This document shows positions 37,531 to 46,746 of a stretch of 64,000 nt of DNA, in pieces. Every line of letters starts with the position of its first letter. Position 1 is the first letter of the stretch. Made by a program: the position numbers and the translations under genes. This stretch comes from Prosthecobacter sp. (GTDB taxonomy: Bacteria > Verrucomicrobiota > Verrucomicrobiia > Verrucomicrobiales > Verrucomicrobiaceae). The DNA lies in the NCBI GenBank assembly GCA_021733925.1, contig JAIPJY010000010.1:1-64000 (forward strand), written 5' to 3'. The notes under the pieces are model-generated. The model did not search any database. It was not told the origin of the DNA and worked only from the letters and a program-made list of their open reading frames with translations.

Positions 37531-38115
37531 ATGATGGATCTGTCCAAGTTTTCCAATGAAGGCTTTGAGCGAGGTGCAGAGCGCTGGATGGAGGCTGCCT
37601 GGCTTGTGACAAAGCGGGTTTTCTTTCAAACCTCTGTGCCGTGGCCCTCTACTCTGCGGTCCATCCTGCTCCGTTGGTTCGGTGCGCAAGTCGGTAAAGG
37701 CGTGGTCATCCGGGCCAATGTGAACATTTCATTCCCATGGCGGCTGGTACTGGGTGACTACGTCTGGCTTGGAGAAGAGGTCATGATCCTGAGTCTTGCC
37801 CCGGTGACAATCGGATCACATGTCTGTGTGTCACAGCGTTCGTTTCTGTGCACTGGCTCGCACGACCACCGCAAAGAAACCTTCGATTTGATCGTTCGTG
37901 GCATCACGCTGGGCAATGGTTGTTGGGTTGCCGCACAATCGTTCATCGGCCCTGGAGTGGAGGTGGGCAGCGGAAGTGTAATAAGTGCGGGGAGTGTCGT
38001 GATGAACTCAGTCCCAGAATGCTCTCTGGTCAGGGGTAATCCTGGGGTCGTGATCAAAACTCTGGCAGTGGACTCAGATGCATCACCCGCTGAATCGGGA
38101 ATGATGAATGAGTAA
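37531..38115 (+). CDS. WcaF-type acetyltransferase (left-handed beta helix)
   Basis: This 194-residue enzyme of the hexapeptide-repeat family probably acetylates a sugar of the surface polysaccharide. The N-terminus (AAWLVTKRVFFQTSVPWPST, RSILLRWFGAQVGKGVVIRA) is typical of colanic-acid-type WcaF enzymes. The repeats follow (VTIGSHVCVSQRSFLCTGSHD with the catalytic-type His, ITLGNGCWVAAQSFIGPGVEVG, NSVPECSLVRGNPG). Two adjacent ATGs (37531, 37534) can serve as start. It is the first gene of the polysaccharide locus, followed by a 137-base gap before rfbA. Confidence 0.88.
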   Translation: MMDLSKFSNEGFERGAERWMEAAWLVTKRVFFQTSVPWPSTLRSILLRWFGAQVGKGVVIRANVNISFPWRLVLGDYVWLGEEVMILSLAPVTIGSHVCVSQRSFLCTGSHDHRKETFDLIVRGITLGNGCWVAAQSFIGPGVEVGSGSVISAGSVVMNSVPECSLVRGNPGVVIKTLAVDSDASPAESGMMNE

Positions 38116-38252
38116 GAACTGATGACGAAAAAAGTTCAAGTTCCCAACGAAGTGCAGACTGCATCTTCAGCCATCATTCATCGGCATGGTGGGGGCTTCG
38201 CAATACGGCATTTGTTTTTTTCCTTTGTCGTCGGCATTTCTCTTTCTCCAAC

Positions 38253-39140
38253 ATGAAAGGCATTATCCTCGCAGGCGGCGCGGGCTCGCGTCTGTATCCC
38301 CTCACACAGGTGGCGTCCAAGCAGTTGCAGCCTGTCTATGACAAGCCCATGGTGTACTACCCGCTCACCGTGCTTATCGCTTCTGGCATTCGTGAGTTCT
38401 GCCTCATCTCCACACCGCAAGATCTCCCACGCTTTCAGCACTTGCTCGGAGACGGCGCACAGTGGGGCATCTCGATTGAATACCGTGAACAGGCCAGGCC
38501 CGAAGGCATCGCGCAGGCATTCCTCATCGCCGCATCCTTCATCGGCCAAGACCCTGTGACCTTGATCCTCGGCGATAACATTTTCTTCGGCGGAGATGCC
38601 TTCCCTCGTGCCTTCGCCGAATTCGAATCCGGGGCCACCATTTTCGCCTACCATGTCAACGACCCTGAGCGCTACGGTGTGGTGGAGTTCGACGCCGAAG
38701 GTCATGCCGTTTCACTCGAAGAAAAGCCTGCGCAGCCACGCAGCAACTACGCCGTGCCCGGCGTCTATCTTTACGATAACGCTGTCGTCGCCATCGCCCG
38801 GAGCTTGCAGCCTTCAGCGCGTGGCGAACTCGAAATCACCGATGTGAACAAAGAATATCTGCGCCGTGGCACCTTGCGCGTGCAACGCCTCAGCCGTGGC
38901 ACCGCCTGGCTGGATGCAGGCACCAGCAGCAGCCTGCACGAAGCCTCCGCCTACGTGCAGACCATCGAAAAACGCCAGGGCATGAAACTCGGCTGTCCGG
39001 AAGAAGCCGCTCTGCATCGCGGCTTTCTTTCCCTGGGAGACTTTGAAAACCTCGTGACTGGACTGCCCAAGTGCGAGTACCGTGACTACCTCGCCGATGT
39101 TGCCATCGAAGTGAAACGTGTCGGTCTTAAAAGCGCCTGA
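38253..39140 (+). CDS. rfbA: Glucose-1-phosphate thymidylyltransferase
   Basis: RfbA/RmlA makes dTDP-glucose from dTTP and glucose 1-phosphate, the entry to dTDP-rhamnose and other dTDP-deoxysugars. The 295-residue protein has the nucleotide-binding start KGIILAGGAGSRLYPLT, SKQLQPVYDKPMVYYPL, LILGDNIFFGG, VVEFDAEGHAVSLEEKP, and RGTAWLDAGTSSSLHEAS. Length is normal. rfbB lies two genes downstream, but rfbC and rfbD are not in the window. Confidence 0.97.
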   Translation: MKGIILAGGAGSRLYPLTQVASKQLQPVYDKPMVYYPLTVLIASGIREFCLISTPQDLPRFQHLLGDGAQWGISIEYREQARPEGIAQAFLIAASFIGQDPVTLILGDNIFFGGDAFPRAFAEFESGATIFAYHVNDPERYGVVEFDAEGHAVSLEEKPAQPRSNYAVPGVYLYDNAVVAIARSLQPSARGELEITDVNKEYLRRGTLRVQRLSRGTAWLDAGTSSSLHEASAYVQTIEKRQGMKLGCPEEAALHRGFLSLGDFENLVTGLPKCEYRDYLADVAIEVKRVGLKSA

Positions 39141-39170
39141 GACTTTAATGATTCCCCATTCGAAACTTAC

Positions 39171-39902
39171 ATGACTCCCCATCCAGTACTGTCCCATCGT
39201 TATGCACAGCCCGAAGAACGGCAGGGCTACGTCAAAGAACTCTTCGATCAGGGGGCCAAACATTACGATCCCGTGGTTGGCTGGGGATTCTTCGGTACCG
39301 GCAATCTCTACCGCAGGACGGCGCAGAGCCGCCACGGCCTGCGGCCTGGCATGCAGCACCTCGATGTTGCCTGTGGCACAGGCCTCGTGGCCGTGGCCGC
39401 CAGCCAGGTGCTCGGTGGCGACAGCACCATCACCTGCGTGGAGCCCAGCGACGGCATGCTGGCCGTGGCCAGGGAAAAGCTGCCGAACGCACGCTTCGTC
39501 CAGAGTCGTGCAGAGAGCATGCCGCTGGAGGACAACGCCTATGACTTCCTCACTGTGGGCTATGCGCTGCGCCACTTCGCCGATTTGGTGGCCACCTTCC
39601 GTGAATTTCACCGAGTACTCAAGCCCGGAGGCCGCGTCCTGATCCTGGAGGCCACACGTCCCAAGGGCAGGATCGGCTCTGCACTCTTTAAGCTCTACTT
39701 TGGCATTGTGTATCCCTTCTTCGCCCGCCTGCTCACCCGCAGCCAAAAGGCGGAGGAGATGATGGTGTATTTTTGGGAGACCATGGACACCTGCGTGCGT
39801 CCTGAGGCCGTCGTCTCCGCCCTCAAGTCCGCCGGATTCCAAGAAGCCCGGCGCATTCCCCTCATGGGCATCTTCAGCGAATACGTCGCCGTCAAAGCAT
39901 GA
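39171..39902 (+). CDS. UbiE-like class I SAM-dependent methyltransferase
   Basis: This 243-residue enzyme has the Rossmann SAM-binding motif HLDVACGTGLVAVAAS (near residue 63), the acidic CVEPSDGMLAVAREKLP, and UbiE/COQ5-type features (FLTVGYALRHFADL, RVLKPGGRVLILEATRPKG, and a late YFWETMD). Genuine UbiE/MenG methylates quinone precursors. Its location between rfbA and rfbB, with its stop overlapping rfbB, argues instead for a role on a sugar or lipid of the polysaccharide pathway. The substrate is unknown. Confidence 0.85.
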   Translation: MTPHPVLSHRYAQPEERQGYVKELFDQGAKHYDPVVGWGFFGTGNLYRRTAQSRHGLRPGMQHLDVACGTGLVAVAASQVLGGDSTITCVEPSDGMLAVAREKLPNARFVQSRAESMPLEDNAYDFLTVGYALRHFADLVATFREFHRVLKPGGRVLILEATRPKGRIGSALFKLYFGIVYPFFARLLTRSQKAEEMMVYFWETMDTCVRPEAVVSALKSAGFQEARRIPLMGIFSEYVAVKA

Positions 39903-40933
39903 TGAATCTCCTCATCACCGGCGGCGCTGGCTTCATCGGCTCCAGTCTCATCCGGCATGTTATTGACCGGTCTGAGATCACGAAACTCGTCAATCTCGAC
40001 TGCCTCACCTATGCCGGCCATCTCGAAAATCTCGACGGCATCCATGGCATCCATCCGCGTTATCTCTTTGAGCAGGTCGATCTTCGCGACAAAGTAGAAG
40101 TCCTCCGAGTCATCCGCCAGCATGACATCACGCACGTCATGCATCTTGCTGCTGAATCACACGTCGATCGCAGCATCACCGGTCCCGGAGACTTCATCAC
40201 CACCAACATCAACGGCACCTTCCATCTTCTCGAAGCCTGCCGCGCCCATTGGTTCGATCAAGCAAGCGGTATCCAGAATGGTGCATCCAAGTTTCTTCAC
40301 GTTTCCACCGACGAAGTCTTTGGATCTCTTGGTCCCCATGATCCCGCCTTCACTGAGACCTCGGCCTGTACGCCGAATTCACCCTACTCCGCCAGCAAAG
40401 CCGCCAGCGACATGCTCGTGCGCAGCTATCACCACACCTACGACCTGCCTGCCGTCACCACACGCTGCTCGAACAATTACGGCCCCTATCAGTTTCCTGA
40501 AAAACTCATCCCCGTGGTCATTCAGAGCGTCCTCGCTCGTGAGCCTGTTCCGATTTACGGCGATGGCATGAACGTGCGCGACTGGCTTTACGTGGGGGAT
40601 CACTGCGAAGCACTGTGGAGCGTTCTCACCAGCGGCAAAGTCGGGGAGACCTACAACATCGGTGGTCGAAGCGAACTGGCGAACGTGCATCTCGTGCAGA
40701 TGATCTGTGATCTTATTGACGAATTGAAACCCGAACTTGGTGGTCATTCGCGCAGTCTCCTCGGTTTTGTTCCAGACCGCCCCGGCCATGATCGGCGCTA
40801 TGCCATGGATGCGACGAAGATCAGTGTCGAACTCGGCTGGAACCCCGCCCATACCCTGGAAACGGGACTGCGCGAAACTGTGGTGTGGTATCTTCAGCAT
40901 CAGGGCTGGGTGGAATCGATAGCTCGTGGCTAA
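39899..40933 (+). CDS. rfbB: dTDP-glucose 4,6-dehydratase
   Basis: RfbB/RmlB makes dTDP-4-keto-6-deoxyglucose. The 344-residue extended SDR has the NAD motif ITGGAGFIGSSLIRH, LDCLTYAGHLENL, HLAAESHVDRSI and ISTDEVFG-type VSTDEVFGSL. YSASKAAS supplies the catalytic Tyr-x3-Lys, and RCSNNYGPYQFPEKLIP follows. Its ATG overlaps the stop of the preceding methyltransferase gene. With RfbA it supplies the keto-sugar branch point; the enzymes that finish rhamnose or another deoxysugar must lie elsewhere. Confidence 0.97.
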   Translation: MMNLLITGGAGFIGSSLIRHVIDRSEITKLVNLDCLTYAGHLENLDGIHGIHPRYLFEQVDLRDKVEVLRVIRQHDITHVMHLAAESHVDRSITGPGDFITTNINGTFHLLEACRAHWFDQASGIQNGASKFLHVSTDEVFGSLGPHDPAFTETSACTPNSPYSASKAASDMLVRSYHHTYDLPAVTTRCSNNYGPYQFPEKLIPVVIQSVLAREPVPIYGDGMNVRDWLYVGDHCEALWSVLTSGKVGETYNIGGRSELANVHLVQMICDLIDELKPELGGHSRSLLGFVPDRPGHDRRYAMDATKISVELGWNPAHTLETGLRETVVWYLQHQGWVESIARG

Positions 40934-40956
40934 ATGCATGTGGGATCCAATCCTCA

Positions 40957-41787
40957 ATGAACCGTCTCCTAAGTCTGCTACGCCATCCGCAGCCACTTCG
41001 TTTTTTGATCGCGCAGATCTTCTGGCGTACCGGCTGGGGGCGGCGGATCACCTTTTCCCTGCGTTCGTTCCGGCTTCATTTGCATCCGGCCAACCTAGCC
41101 TGGCAGCTCTGGGTGGACCGACATCAGCGGGATGCTGATTTGGAACTCATCCGTTCCCTTCTCAAACCGGGAGACACCATGATTGACGTCGGAGCCAACA
41201 TTGGATTTACCGCTCTGGAAGGGGCGCAAGCTGTCGGCAGGCACGGTGTGGTTCATGCCATTGAGCCGCATCCCTTCATTCATCGGTGTTTGGAGGAAAA
41301 CCTAGGCCTTAATCAGCTCAGTTCACCGCAGGTTCAGAGCTATGCCGTCGCCGTTGCCGAGGCACCCAGAGAAACGGGGGCGCAGTTCACCGATGATCGC
41401 CGTGATGACATGAATTTCATGGTCCCCGAAGGTTCCGTGCAACATTCAGCCTTGAACGATAAAAGCATCACAGTTCCAGTTACCACGCTGGATGCTTTAT
41501 TTCCAGACTTGCTTCATTGCGATCTCTTGAAGATTGATGTCGAAGGCGTGGAACTCGCCGTGCTGCGCGGTGCAAGCCACCTGCTCAAGAACACGCGTCA
41601 GATTCTGATTGAAGCGGGAGACCCGAACTCAGTCCGTCACGGCTCCAACGCTGGTGATCTGCTGGCGCATCTGGAATCCGCCGGATTTGAAGTGCGCTCC
41701 ATGGATCAAGGGAAGGGGAGGGATTCGCGCGTCCAGATTGAAGACTATCGCGAGCATGTCGGAAACTGGCTGGCCTTCCGCAGTTAG
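40957..41787 (+). CDS. FkbM family methyltransferase
   Basis: This 276-residue SAM-dependent methyltransferase of the FkbM group probably O-methylates a sugar. The SAM site is MIDVGANIGFTALEGA with the acidic AIEPHPFIH, and the FkbM signature is KIDVEGVELAVLRGA. An in-frame extension back to 40885 overlaps rfbB; the ATG at 40957 is just beyond the rfbB stop and is preferred. It is the first of seven FkbM-type genes in the next 15 kb. Confidence 0.88.
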   Translation: MNRLLSLLRHPQPLRFLIAQIFWRTGWGRRITFSLRSFRLHLHPANLAWQLWVDRHQRDADLELIRSLLKPGDTMIDVGANIGFTALEGAQAVGRHGVVHAIEPHPFIHRCLEENLGLNQLSSPQVQSYAVAVAEAPRETGAQFTDDRRDDMNFMVPEGSVQHSALNDKSITVPVTTLDALFPDLLHCDLLKIDVEGVELAVLRGASHLLKNTRQILIEAGDPNSVRHGSNAGDLLAHLESAGFEVRSMDQGKGRDSRVQIEDYREHVGNWLAFRS

Positions 41788-41916
41788 TCTGAGACTCTGT
41801 GCAGCAAAGAGATTTTATTAGCCTTCCTCGCTACAACTAAGCTGATTTGGACATGGGAGATAGTGACTGCAGTTTGATGACAATGACCCAGTGTCACACC
41901 GGAATTGGCATCCTTT

Positions 41917-42627
41917 TTAGGGGTTCAGGGTTCGATCCTTCGTCCAGCTCTCAAATGCCCCTTGGGTCACCAGCGGCGGCTCCGCCCAGTAGGAATGGAT
42001 CTGCAACGCCACCCCTGCGTCATTCAAATGCCAGTCGATGGGTCGATGAAATGGTGGATGCCCAAACGGGCTGGACAGCAGACGTTTCGCGCAATCTGGA
42101 TGAATCAGATACGCTTCCATGCAGCGGGAGCAACCACCTTCACCCCAGAGTAGGCCGCGTTTCCAGCCGCGCCAGTACATGCGCTTGCCGGCGCGTCGCA
42201 ACCACCATGGCACATGCTGGTCACAGCCCAATCCCACAAAGCACAGATCCCATTTTTCCGGCAACTCGGTCAGGCAGCCCTCGAGATCGTTCAGAAAGCC
42301 GGGGCGGATCAGCACATCATCCTCTAGGATTAGATGCCAGGCATTTGGCTCCGATACCACCGCACGGTATACCGCCAGATGCTTCAGGATCACCGAGACC
42401 GCACTCGCCGCGATCACGTCTGGGTCTCCCCACTCCCCACGCACATAGGCGCCTCCCGCTAGAACCTCCTCGCGATCATGCGCCGTCATCCAGGTCACCG
42501 GAAAGAGGTTCAGCTTATGCTCCCGCAGAATCCGCTCCATATGTGCCCGGCGTTCGGTCAAGGGGGTGTAATGGATCACATGCACCCGCAGGTTTTCCGG
42601 AGTGAGAGTGAGGGCTGATTTTTCCAT
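41917..42627 (-). CDS. Glycosyltransferase family 25 (LPS-type)
   Basis: This is a 236-residue glycosyltransferase of the GT25 group, whose members add galactose or glucose to lipopolysaccharide. Family marks are the N-terminal HVIHYTPLTERRAHMERIL, SVILKHLAVYRAV, the metal-binding Asp/Glu cluster in LILEDDVLI, and GGCSRCMEAYLIHPDCAKRLL. It is the only minus-strand gene in the polysaccharide locus and splits it, so it must have its own promoter in the short gap to the flippase gene at 42715. Confidence 0.85.
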   Translation of the reverse strand: MEKSALTLTPENLRVHVIHYTPLTERRAHMERILREHKLNLFPVTWMTAHDREEVLAGGAYVRGEWGDPDVIAASAVSVILKHLAVYRAVVSEPNAWHLILEDDVLIRPGFLNDLEGCLTELPEKWDLCFVGLGCDQHVPWWLRRAGKRMYWRGWKRGLLWGEGGCSRCMEAYLIHPDCAKRLLSSPFGHPPFHRPIDWHLNDAGVALQIHSYWAEPPLVTQGAFESWTKDRTLNP

Positions 42628-42714
42628 GTGTGAAATAGCTTCTCACACACACTGTTGTTCCTGCAACTGCTTAGAAGCCCAAAGTTTCTCCTCTTAGCAT
42701 TCCTTCCGTTTCGA

Positions 42715-44025
42715 ATGTTTTTATGGCTGTCACTTCGCCACAATCGCCTGCGCCTGTACCGCTGGAGCGCGACCTTTGGCGGCTTCGCGTTAGTGCAGCT
42801 TTTAGTGCAGGCGCTGAATGCTGTCGCGGGCTTTCTGCTGGTGCGCACCTTGGAGAAACCAGACTACGCCTGGTTCACCATTGCCAGCAGCATGAGCGCC
42901 GCGCTGGCCGTCCTGGCAGATGCAGGCATAGTCAGTGCAGTCACCTCCATTGGTGGCACGATCTGGCAGGACAAGGCATCTTTGAAGGGATTGGTGCAGG
43001 CCGCGCTGCGTCTGAGGATGAAACTGGCGGTTCTCTGCTCGGTCATCGTTGCGGTCATTTCTATCTGGCTTCTGTTGCGCAATGGCGCGGGGCTCCCCTC
43101 TGCTCTGGGTCTCACCGCACTGGTGCTCGCCCCCATCTGGCAGATTTCCACCACCGTCATTTTCAATGTCGTCAACCGCCTGCAATCGCGCACCCGGCAG
43201 CTTCAGGTGGCAGATCTTGTGCCCGTGCTTGTCCGCACCTCACTGACCATGGCCTTGGCTATGCTGGGCGGGCTCACCCCGCTCACAGCCCTAGTGGCGG
43301 TGCTTGTCGCCCATCTCAGCCAGTTTGTCATCGTCCGCGGACAGGTGCTTCCATTGCTGGCGGACGTGCAGCCCTCAGGCGTCGCCGATCACACGGCGAG
43401 CATCTGGAAAGTCATTCATCAGCTCCTTCCGAACTGCATTTTCATCTGCATTCAGGGCCAGCTTGCCACCTGGCTGATCAGCGTCTTTGCCACCACCAGC
43501 GAGGTCTCGGATCTCGGGGCGCTGAACCGCCTCGCCGTCATTTTCGCCGTGCTTGCCGGGCCTCTGGGACAGTTTGTGTTTCCTTCCTTCGCGCGTGCTG
43601 CGGACAAAAAACGGATGTGGGCCATGGCGATCACCCTGGTGGCAGGCACGGTGGCGTTCAGCATCGTGCTTCTGGCGTTCGCCTCGTGGCAGGGGCATTG
43701 GTTCCTCTGGATCCTCGGGGGAAAATATGCGCACCTGCAGCGGGAGCTGGTCGTGGTGCTGGCAGGCATGGCCCTGACCAATGTCTCCGGTTTTGTCTGG
43801 GCCTTGAATGCGGCCCGTGGATGGAATCACCTGGCCTGGCTAAACATTCCATTAACCCTCACCACCCAGGCGGTGGCCGCCTTCCTGCTGCCTCTAAACA
43901 GCGTGATGGGGCTGGCTTGGTTCATCATCGCTTCGGCCGTAGTTCAGTGCGGCCATGCTTTGACCACATGCATCTTCGGTCTCACTCACGACCCTCGCAT
44001 CCAGTCAGCGGCTCCGATTTGCTGA
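42715..44025 (+). CDS. Polysaccharide flippase (MOP superfamily, Wzx-like)
   Basis: This ~436-residue integral membrane protein has about twelve hydrophobic segments and the start of a lipopolysaccharide/oligosaccharide exporter ([19 protein letters not shown], then [16 protein letters not shown]). Such proteins move lipid-linked sugar repeat units across the inner membrane. The start is uncertain: ATG at 42715 is preferred over TTG at 42655, as neither has a ribosome-binding site. A second flippase gene follows at 45421, with an SDR gene between. Confidence 0.85.
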   Translation: MFLWLSLRHNRLRLYRWSATFGGFALVQLLVQALNAVAGFLLVRTLEKPDYAWFTIASSMSAALAVLADAGIVSAVTSIGGTIWQDKASLKGLVQAALRLRMKLAVLCSVIVAVISIWLLLRNGAGLPSALGLTALVLAPIWQISTTVIFNVVNRLQSRTRQLQVADLVPVLVRTSLTMALAMLGGLTPLTALVAVLVAHLSQFVIVRGQVLPLLADVQPSGVADHTASIWKVIHQLLPNCIFICIQGQLATWLISVFATTSEVSDLGALNRLAVIFAVLAGPLGQFVFPSFARAADKKRMWAMAITLVAGTVAFSIVLLAFASWQGHWFLWILGGKYAHLQRELVVVLAGMALTNVSGFVWALNAARGWNHLAWLNIPLTLTTQAVAAFLLPLNSVMGLAWFIIASAVVQCGHALTTCIFGLTHDPRIQSAAPIC

Positions 44026-44065
44026 ATCAAATCGGCATCAGCCCTCTTCAATTTCCATTTTCTCC

Positions 44066-45112
44066 ATGAAACTCCTCGTCACCGGATCCTCCGGTCTCAT
44101 CGGTTCCGAAGTCGTCGATTATTTTTGTCAGCAGGGCTGGCAGGTCCATGGCGTGGATAACAACATGCGTGCCGACTTCTTTGGCCCGCAGGGAGATACC
44201 CGCTGGAATCAGGAGCGGCTCAAAGCGGCGCATCCTGCCTTCCAACACCACGAACTGGACATCCGTGATCGCAAGGCCGTGCTCGACTGCCTAGCCACAC
44301 TGAAGCCCACCCATGTCGTCCATACCGCTGCGCAGCCCAGCCATGATCTCGCGGCCTCGCGGCCTTTTGATGATTTTGACACGAACGCTGCCGGCACCTT
44401 GAACCTTCTGGAAGCCACCCGACTCAGTGCCCCGGAGGCCGTGTTCATCCACATGAGCACCAACAAGGTTTATGGTGGCCGTCCCAACACCATCAAGCTC
44501 AAAGAGCTGGACACCCGCTGGGATTATGACGATCCAGCCTATGTCGGTGGCATTACCGAGGAATTCTCCATTGATCAGAGCAAGCATAGCCTATTCGGTG
44601 CGTCGAAAGTCGCTGCCGACGTCATGGTGCAGGAATACGGGCGCTACTTTGGCATGAAATGCTGCGCCTTGCGCGGTGGCTGTCTCACTGGCCCGAACCA
44701 CAGCGGTGTCGAACTCCACGGCTTCCTCAGCTACCTCATCAAGTGCAACCTTGCCGGAAAAAAGTACAACGTCTTCGGCTACAAAGGCAAGCAGGTGCGG
44801 GACAACATTCATAGCCTGGACGTCGTCCGCTTCATCCACGCCTTCTTTGATAATCCCCGCTGCGGCGAGGTGTACAACATCGGTGGCGGTCGTGACAACA
44901 GTGTCTCCATCCTTGAAGCCTTCCAAAAAATCACCGCCATTTCCGGCAAACCCATGCAGTGGGAGTATGTGGACAAGAACCGGGAAGGGGACCACATCTG
45001 CTACATCAGCGATCTGACCAAGATGAAGGCGCATTATCCTTCGTGGGGCATCACCAAGACCCTGGATGATGTCTTCGAGGAGATCCACCGCGCCACACTG
45101 ACCAGCCTCTGA
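44066..45112 (+). CDS. NAD-dependent epimerase/dehydratase (CDP-paratose 2-epimerase-like)
   Basis: This is a 348-residue extended SDR. It has [16 protein letters not shown], the following [46 protein letters not shown] and a Tyr-less active-site region ([19 protein letters not shown]). [20 protein letters not shown] and [15 protein letters not shown] complete it. The NNMR-FFG pattern and RGGCLTGP match CDP-tyvelose/paratose 2-epimerases. I note FGASK where most SDRs have Y-x3-K; this Phe substitution deserves a check. The sugar substrate is uncertain. Confidence 0.87.
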   Translation: MKLLVTGSSGLIGSEVVDYFCQQGWQVHGVDNNMRADFFGPQGDTRWNQERLKAAHPAFQHHELDIRDRKAVLDCLATLKPTHVVHTAAQPSHDLAASRPFDDFDTNAAGTLNLLEATRLSAPEAVFIHMSTNKVYGGRPNTIKLKELDTRWDYDDPAYVGGITEEFSIDQSKHSLFGASKVAADVMVQEYGRYFGMKCCALRGGCLTGPNHSGVELHGFLSYLIKCNLAGKKYNVFGYKGKQVRDNIHSLDVVRFIHAFFDNPRCGEVYNIGGGRDNSVSILEAFQKITAISGKPMQWEYVDKNREGDHICYISDLTKMKAHYPSWGITKTLDDVFEEIHRATLTSL

Positions 45113-45420
45113 GATTGTTACACTGCTTTTCTTGTTTGGAGGTTGATCTCTACTATCGCATCAACAGATCTCGCTTTTCTGTCATAGACTCATGATTAAA
45201 CCTTGTGAAATCTGGCTCATAGCGGGTAGCTCCTTGCAGAAACACAACCGGCTTTGTGAAGCAGTTGCCGGATATACCATCCCGATTCGGGCCTGCGTGG
45301 AACTTTCCTACTCGTGAATAAGCTTATTTACCGAGCATGCGCGCCAGTTGCGGAGAGGCCGCTTTCAATTGATGATGCAGTTTGGAACGTTCCAGCCTGC
45401 CATGTTGCAGCCATTCAAGC
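45113..45420. other. Intergenic stretch before the second flippase gene
   Basis: These ~308 bases hold no supported gene. They are AT-richer than the flanks and include a perfect 12-base palindrome, AATAAGCTTATT (45317-45328). This gap may carry a promoter for the second half of the locus. Confidence 0.45.
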
Positions 45421-46743
45421 ATGATCGGCACACTTCCATCCGAGCCTGTAAATACCTTAGGGTTACGTTTCGCCCGCTGGCGTGAACCCCTTCAGTCTTT
45501 TATCGTCGGTCAGCCGTCGGTTCAGATCCTGAATCTTATCACGGGTTTTTTTCTTCTTCGATGGCTCGATGTGGAGCAATTTGCAATGTTCGGTATTGCC
45601 TTCGCTTTCCAAAGCACGGTTACCCAGTTGTCAGACCTTGGGTTCTCTGGCTCCATCATCGCTCTAGCAGGAGACCGAGTTCAAGATCCTACTGTTTTGG
45701 GTGGCTTTCTGCGTTCGGCACGCCACTGGCGCTTCAAGGTGCAATCCGGAATGCTGGTGCTGGCTGCGGTGGCGTTTCCGCTCATCACTTGGGGTCAGGA
45801 CTGGGGGGCGATGACCAAGGCTCTGATTTTTGGTGCCATCGCGTTGGGTGTGCTGTTCCAAGGCTGGTCAATGTACGGGGCTCCACTGCTGGCGCATCGA
45901 GCGTTGTCGGCCTACTACCGGCCACAGATATGGGCGGCTCTGCTCCGACTTGTATTCTGTGCGGGCCTTTGGGGCGTGGGTTGGCTGAATGCTTGGGCTG
46001 CTTCCCTTCTGGCCGCCTTGGCGCTCGGTTACTGCGGCATGGCCTATCGGCGTTCATCCGCCACCTACATCGTAGAACCTGCCGCAAGTGAGCCGGAACG
46101 GAATGCCGCCATGCTGCGCTACTTGGCCCCCTTGATTCCAGGAGTTGCCTTCACAGCACTTCAGGGCCAGATCCAAATGGGGGTTATTGCCGTCCTTGGC
46201 TCCACTCAGAACATTGCCGAGGTCAGCGCCTTGGGGCGGCTCAGTCAGCTGTTTGTGCTCTTTGGTGCTTTCGTAACCGTATTTGTCCAACCCTACGTGG
46301 CCCGTCTAGCGCGCACTCTCTTGCTTCGTCGTTATTTGCAGATTGTGGCTGCATCTAGTGTGTTCTGCTTTGGGTTGATAGGCCTTGGCTGGGTGTGCCC
46401 TCAAGTCTTCCTTTGGTTCCTTGGGCCAAATTACTCAGAACTCGGAGTTGAGACGACTCTAACCCTTGTCATCGGATGCATTAACGCCATGGGAGGGGTG
46501 CTATTTGCGATGCACGCCGCTCGCTCCTGGCTGTTCTGGTGGTCGCCTTTTGTTTACATTCCCGTGATGTTGATCACGCAAATTGTCTGTATTTTGCTGA
46601 TGGATCTGAGCAGCACTCTCTCCGTAGTTTGGTTCGGTATTATTAGCTCCATGGTTTCTGTAGCGGTTCAAATGAGCGTAGGTATTTACGGCTTTCATTT
46701 GAAGACAAGTTCGCGACACTCAACAGGTTCAACCCCAATCTAG
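45421..46743 (+). CDS. Second polysaccharide flippase (MOP superfamily)
   Basis: This ~440-residue membrane protein has about twelve hydrophobic segments and the same general layout as the flippase at 42715 (FFLLRWLDVEQFAMFGIAF, then SDLGFSGSIIALAG), though the two are only distantly similar. It probably exports a lipid-linked oligosaccharide. The ATG at 45421 is preferred; a TTG at 45382 would add 13 residues. Two flippases in one locus suggest two repeat-unit pathways or a fusion of two clusters. Confidence 0.83.
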   Translation: MIGTLPSEPVNTLGLRFARWREPLQSFIVGQPSVQILNLITGFFLLRWLDVEQFAMFGIAFAFQSTVTQLSDLGFSGSIIALAGDRVQDPTVLGGFLRSARHWRFKVQSGMLVLAAVAFPLITWGQDWGAMTKALIFGAIALGVLFQGWSMYGAPLLAHRALSAYYRPQIWAALLRLVFCAGLWGVGWLNAWAASLLAALALGYCGMAYRRSSATYIVEPAASEPERNAAMLRYLAPLIPGVAFTALQGQIQMGVIAVLGSTQNIAEVSALGRLSQLFVLFGAFVTVFVQPYVARLARTLLLRRYLQIVAASSVFCFGLIGLGWVCPQVFLWFLGPNYSELGVETTLTLVIGCINAMGGVLFAMHAARSWLFWWSPFVYIPVMLITQIVCILLMDLSSTLSVVWFGIISSMVSVAVQMSVGIYGFHLKTSSRHSTGSTPI

Positions 46744-46746
46744 ACC

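Noticed and set aside
42723-44069. 448-codon plus-strand open frame
   Set aside because: It overlaps the flippase gene in another frame; the translation is Ser/Arg/Gly/His-rich with no membrane or family pattern, while the flippase frame has clear membrane segments.
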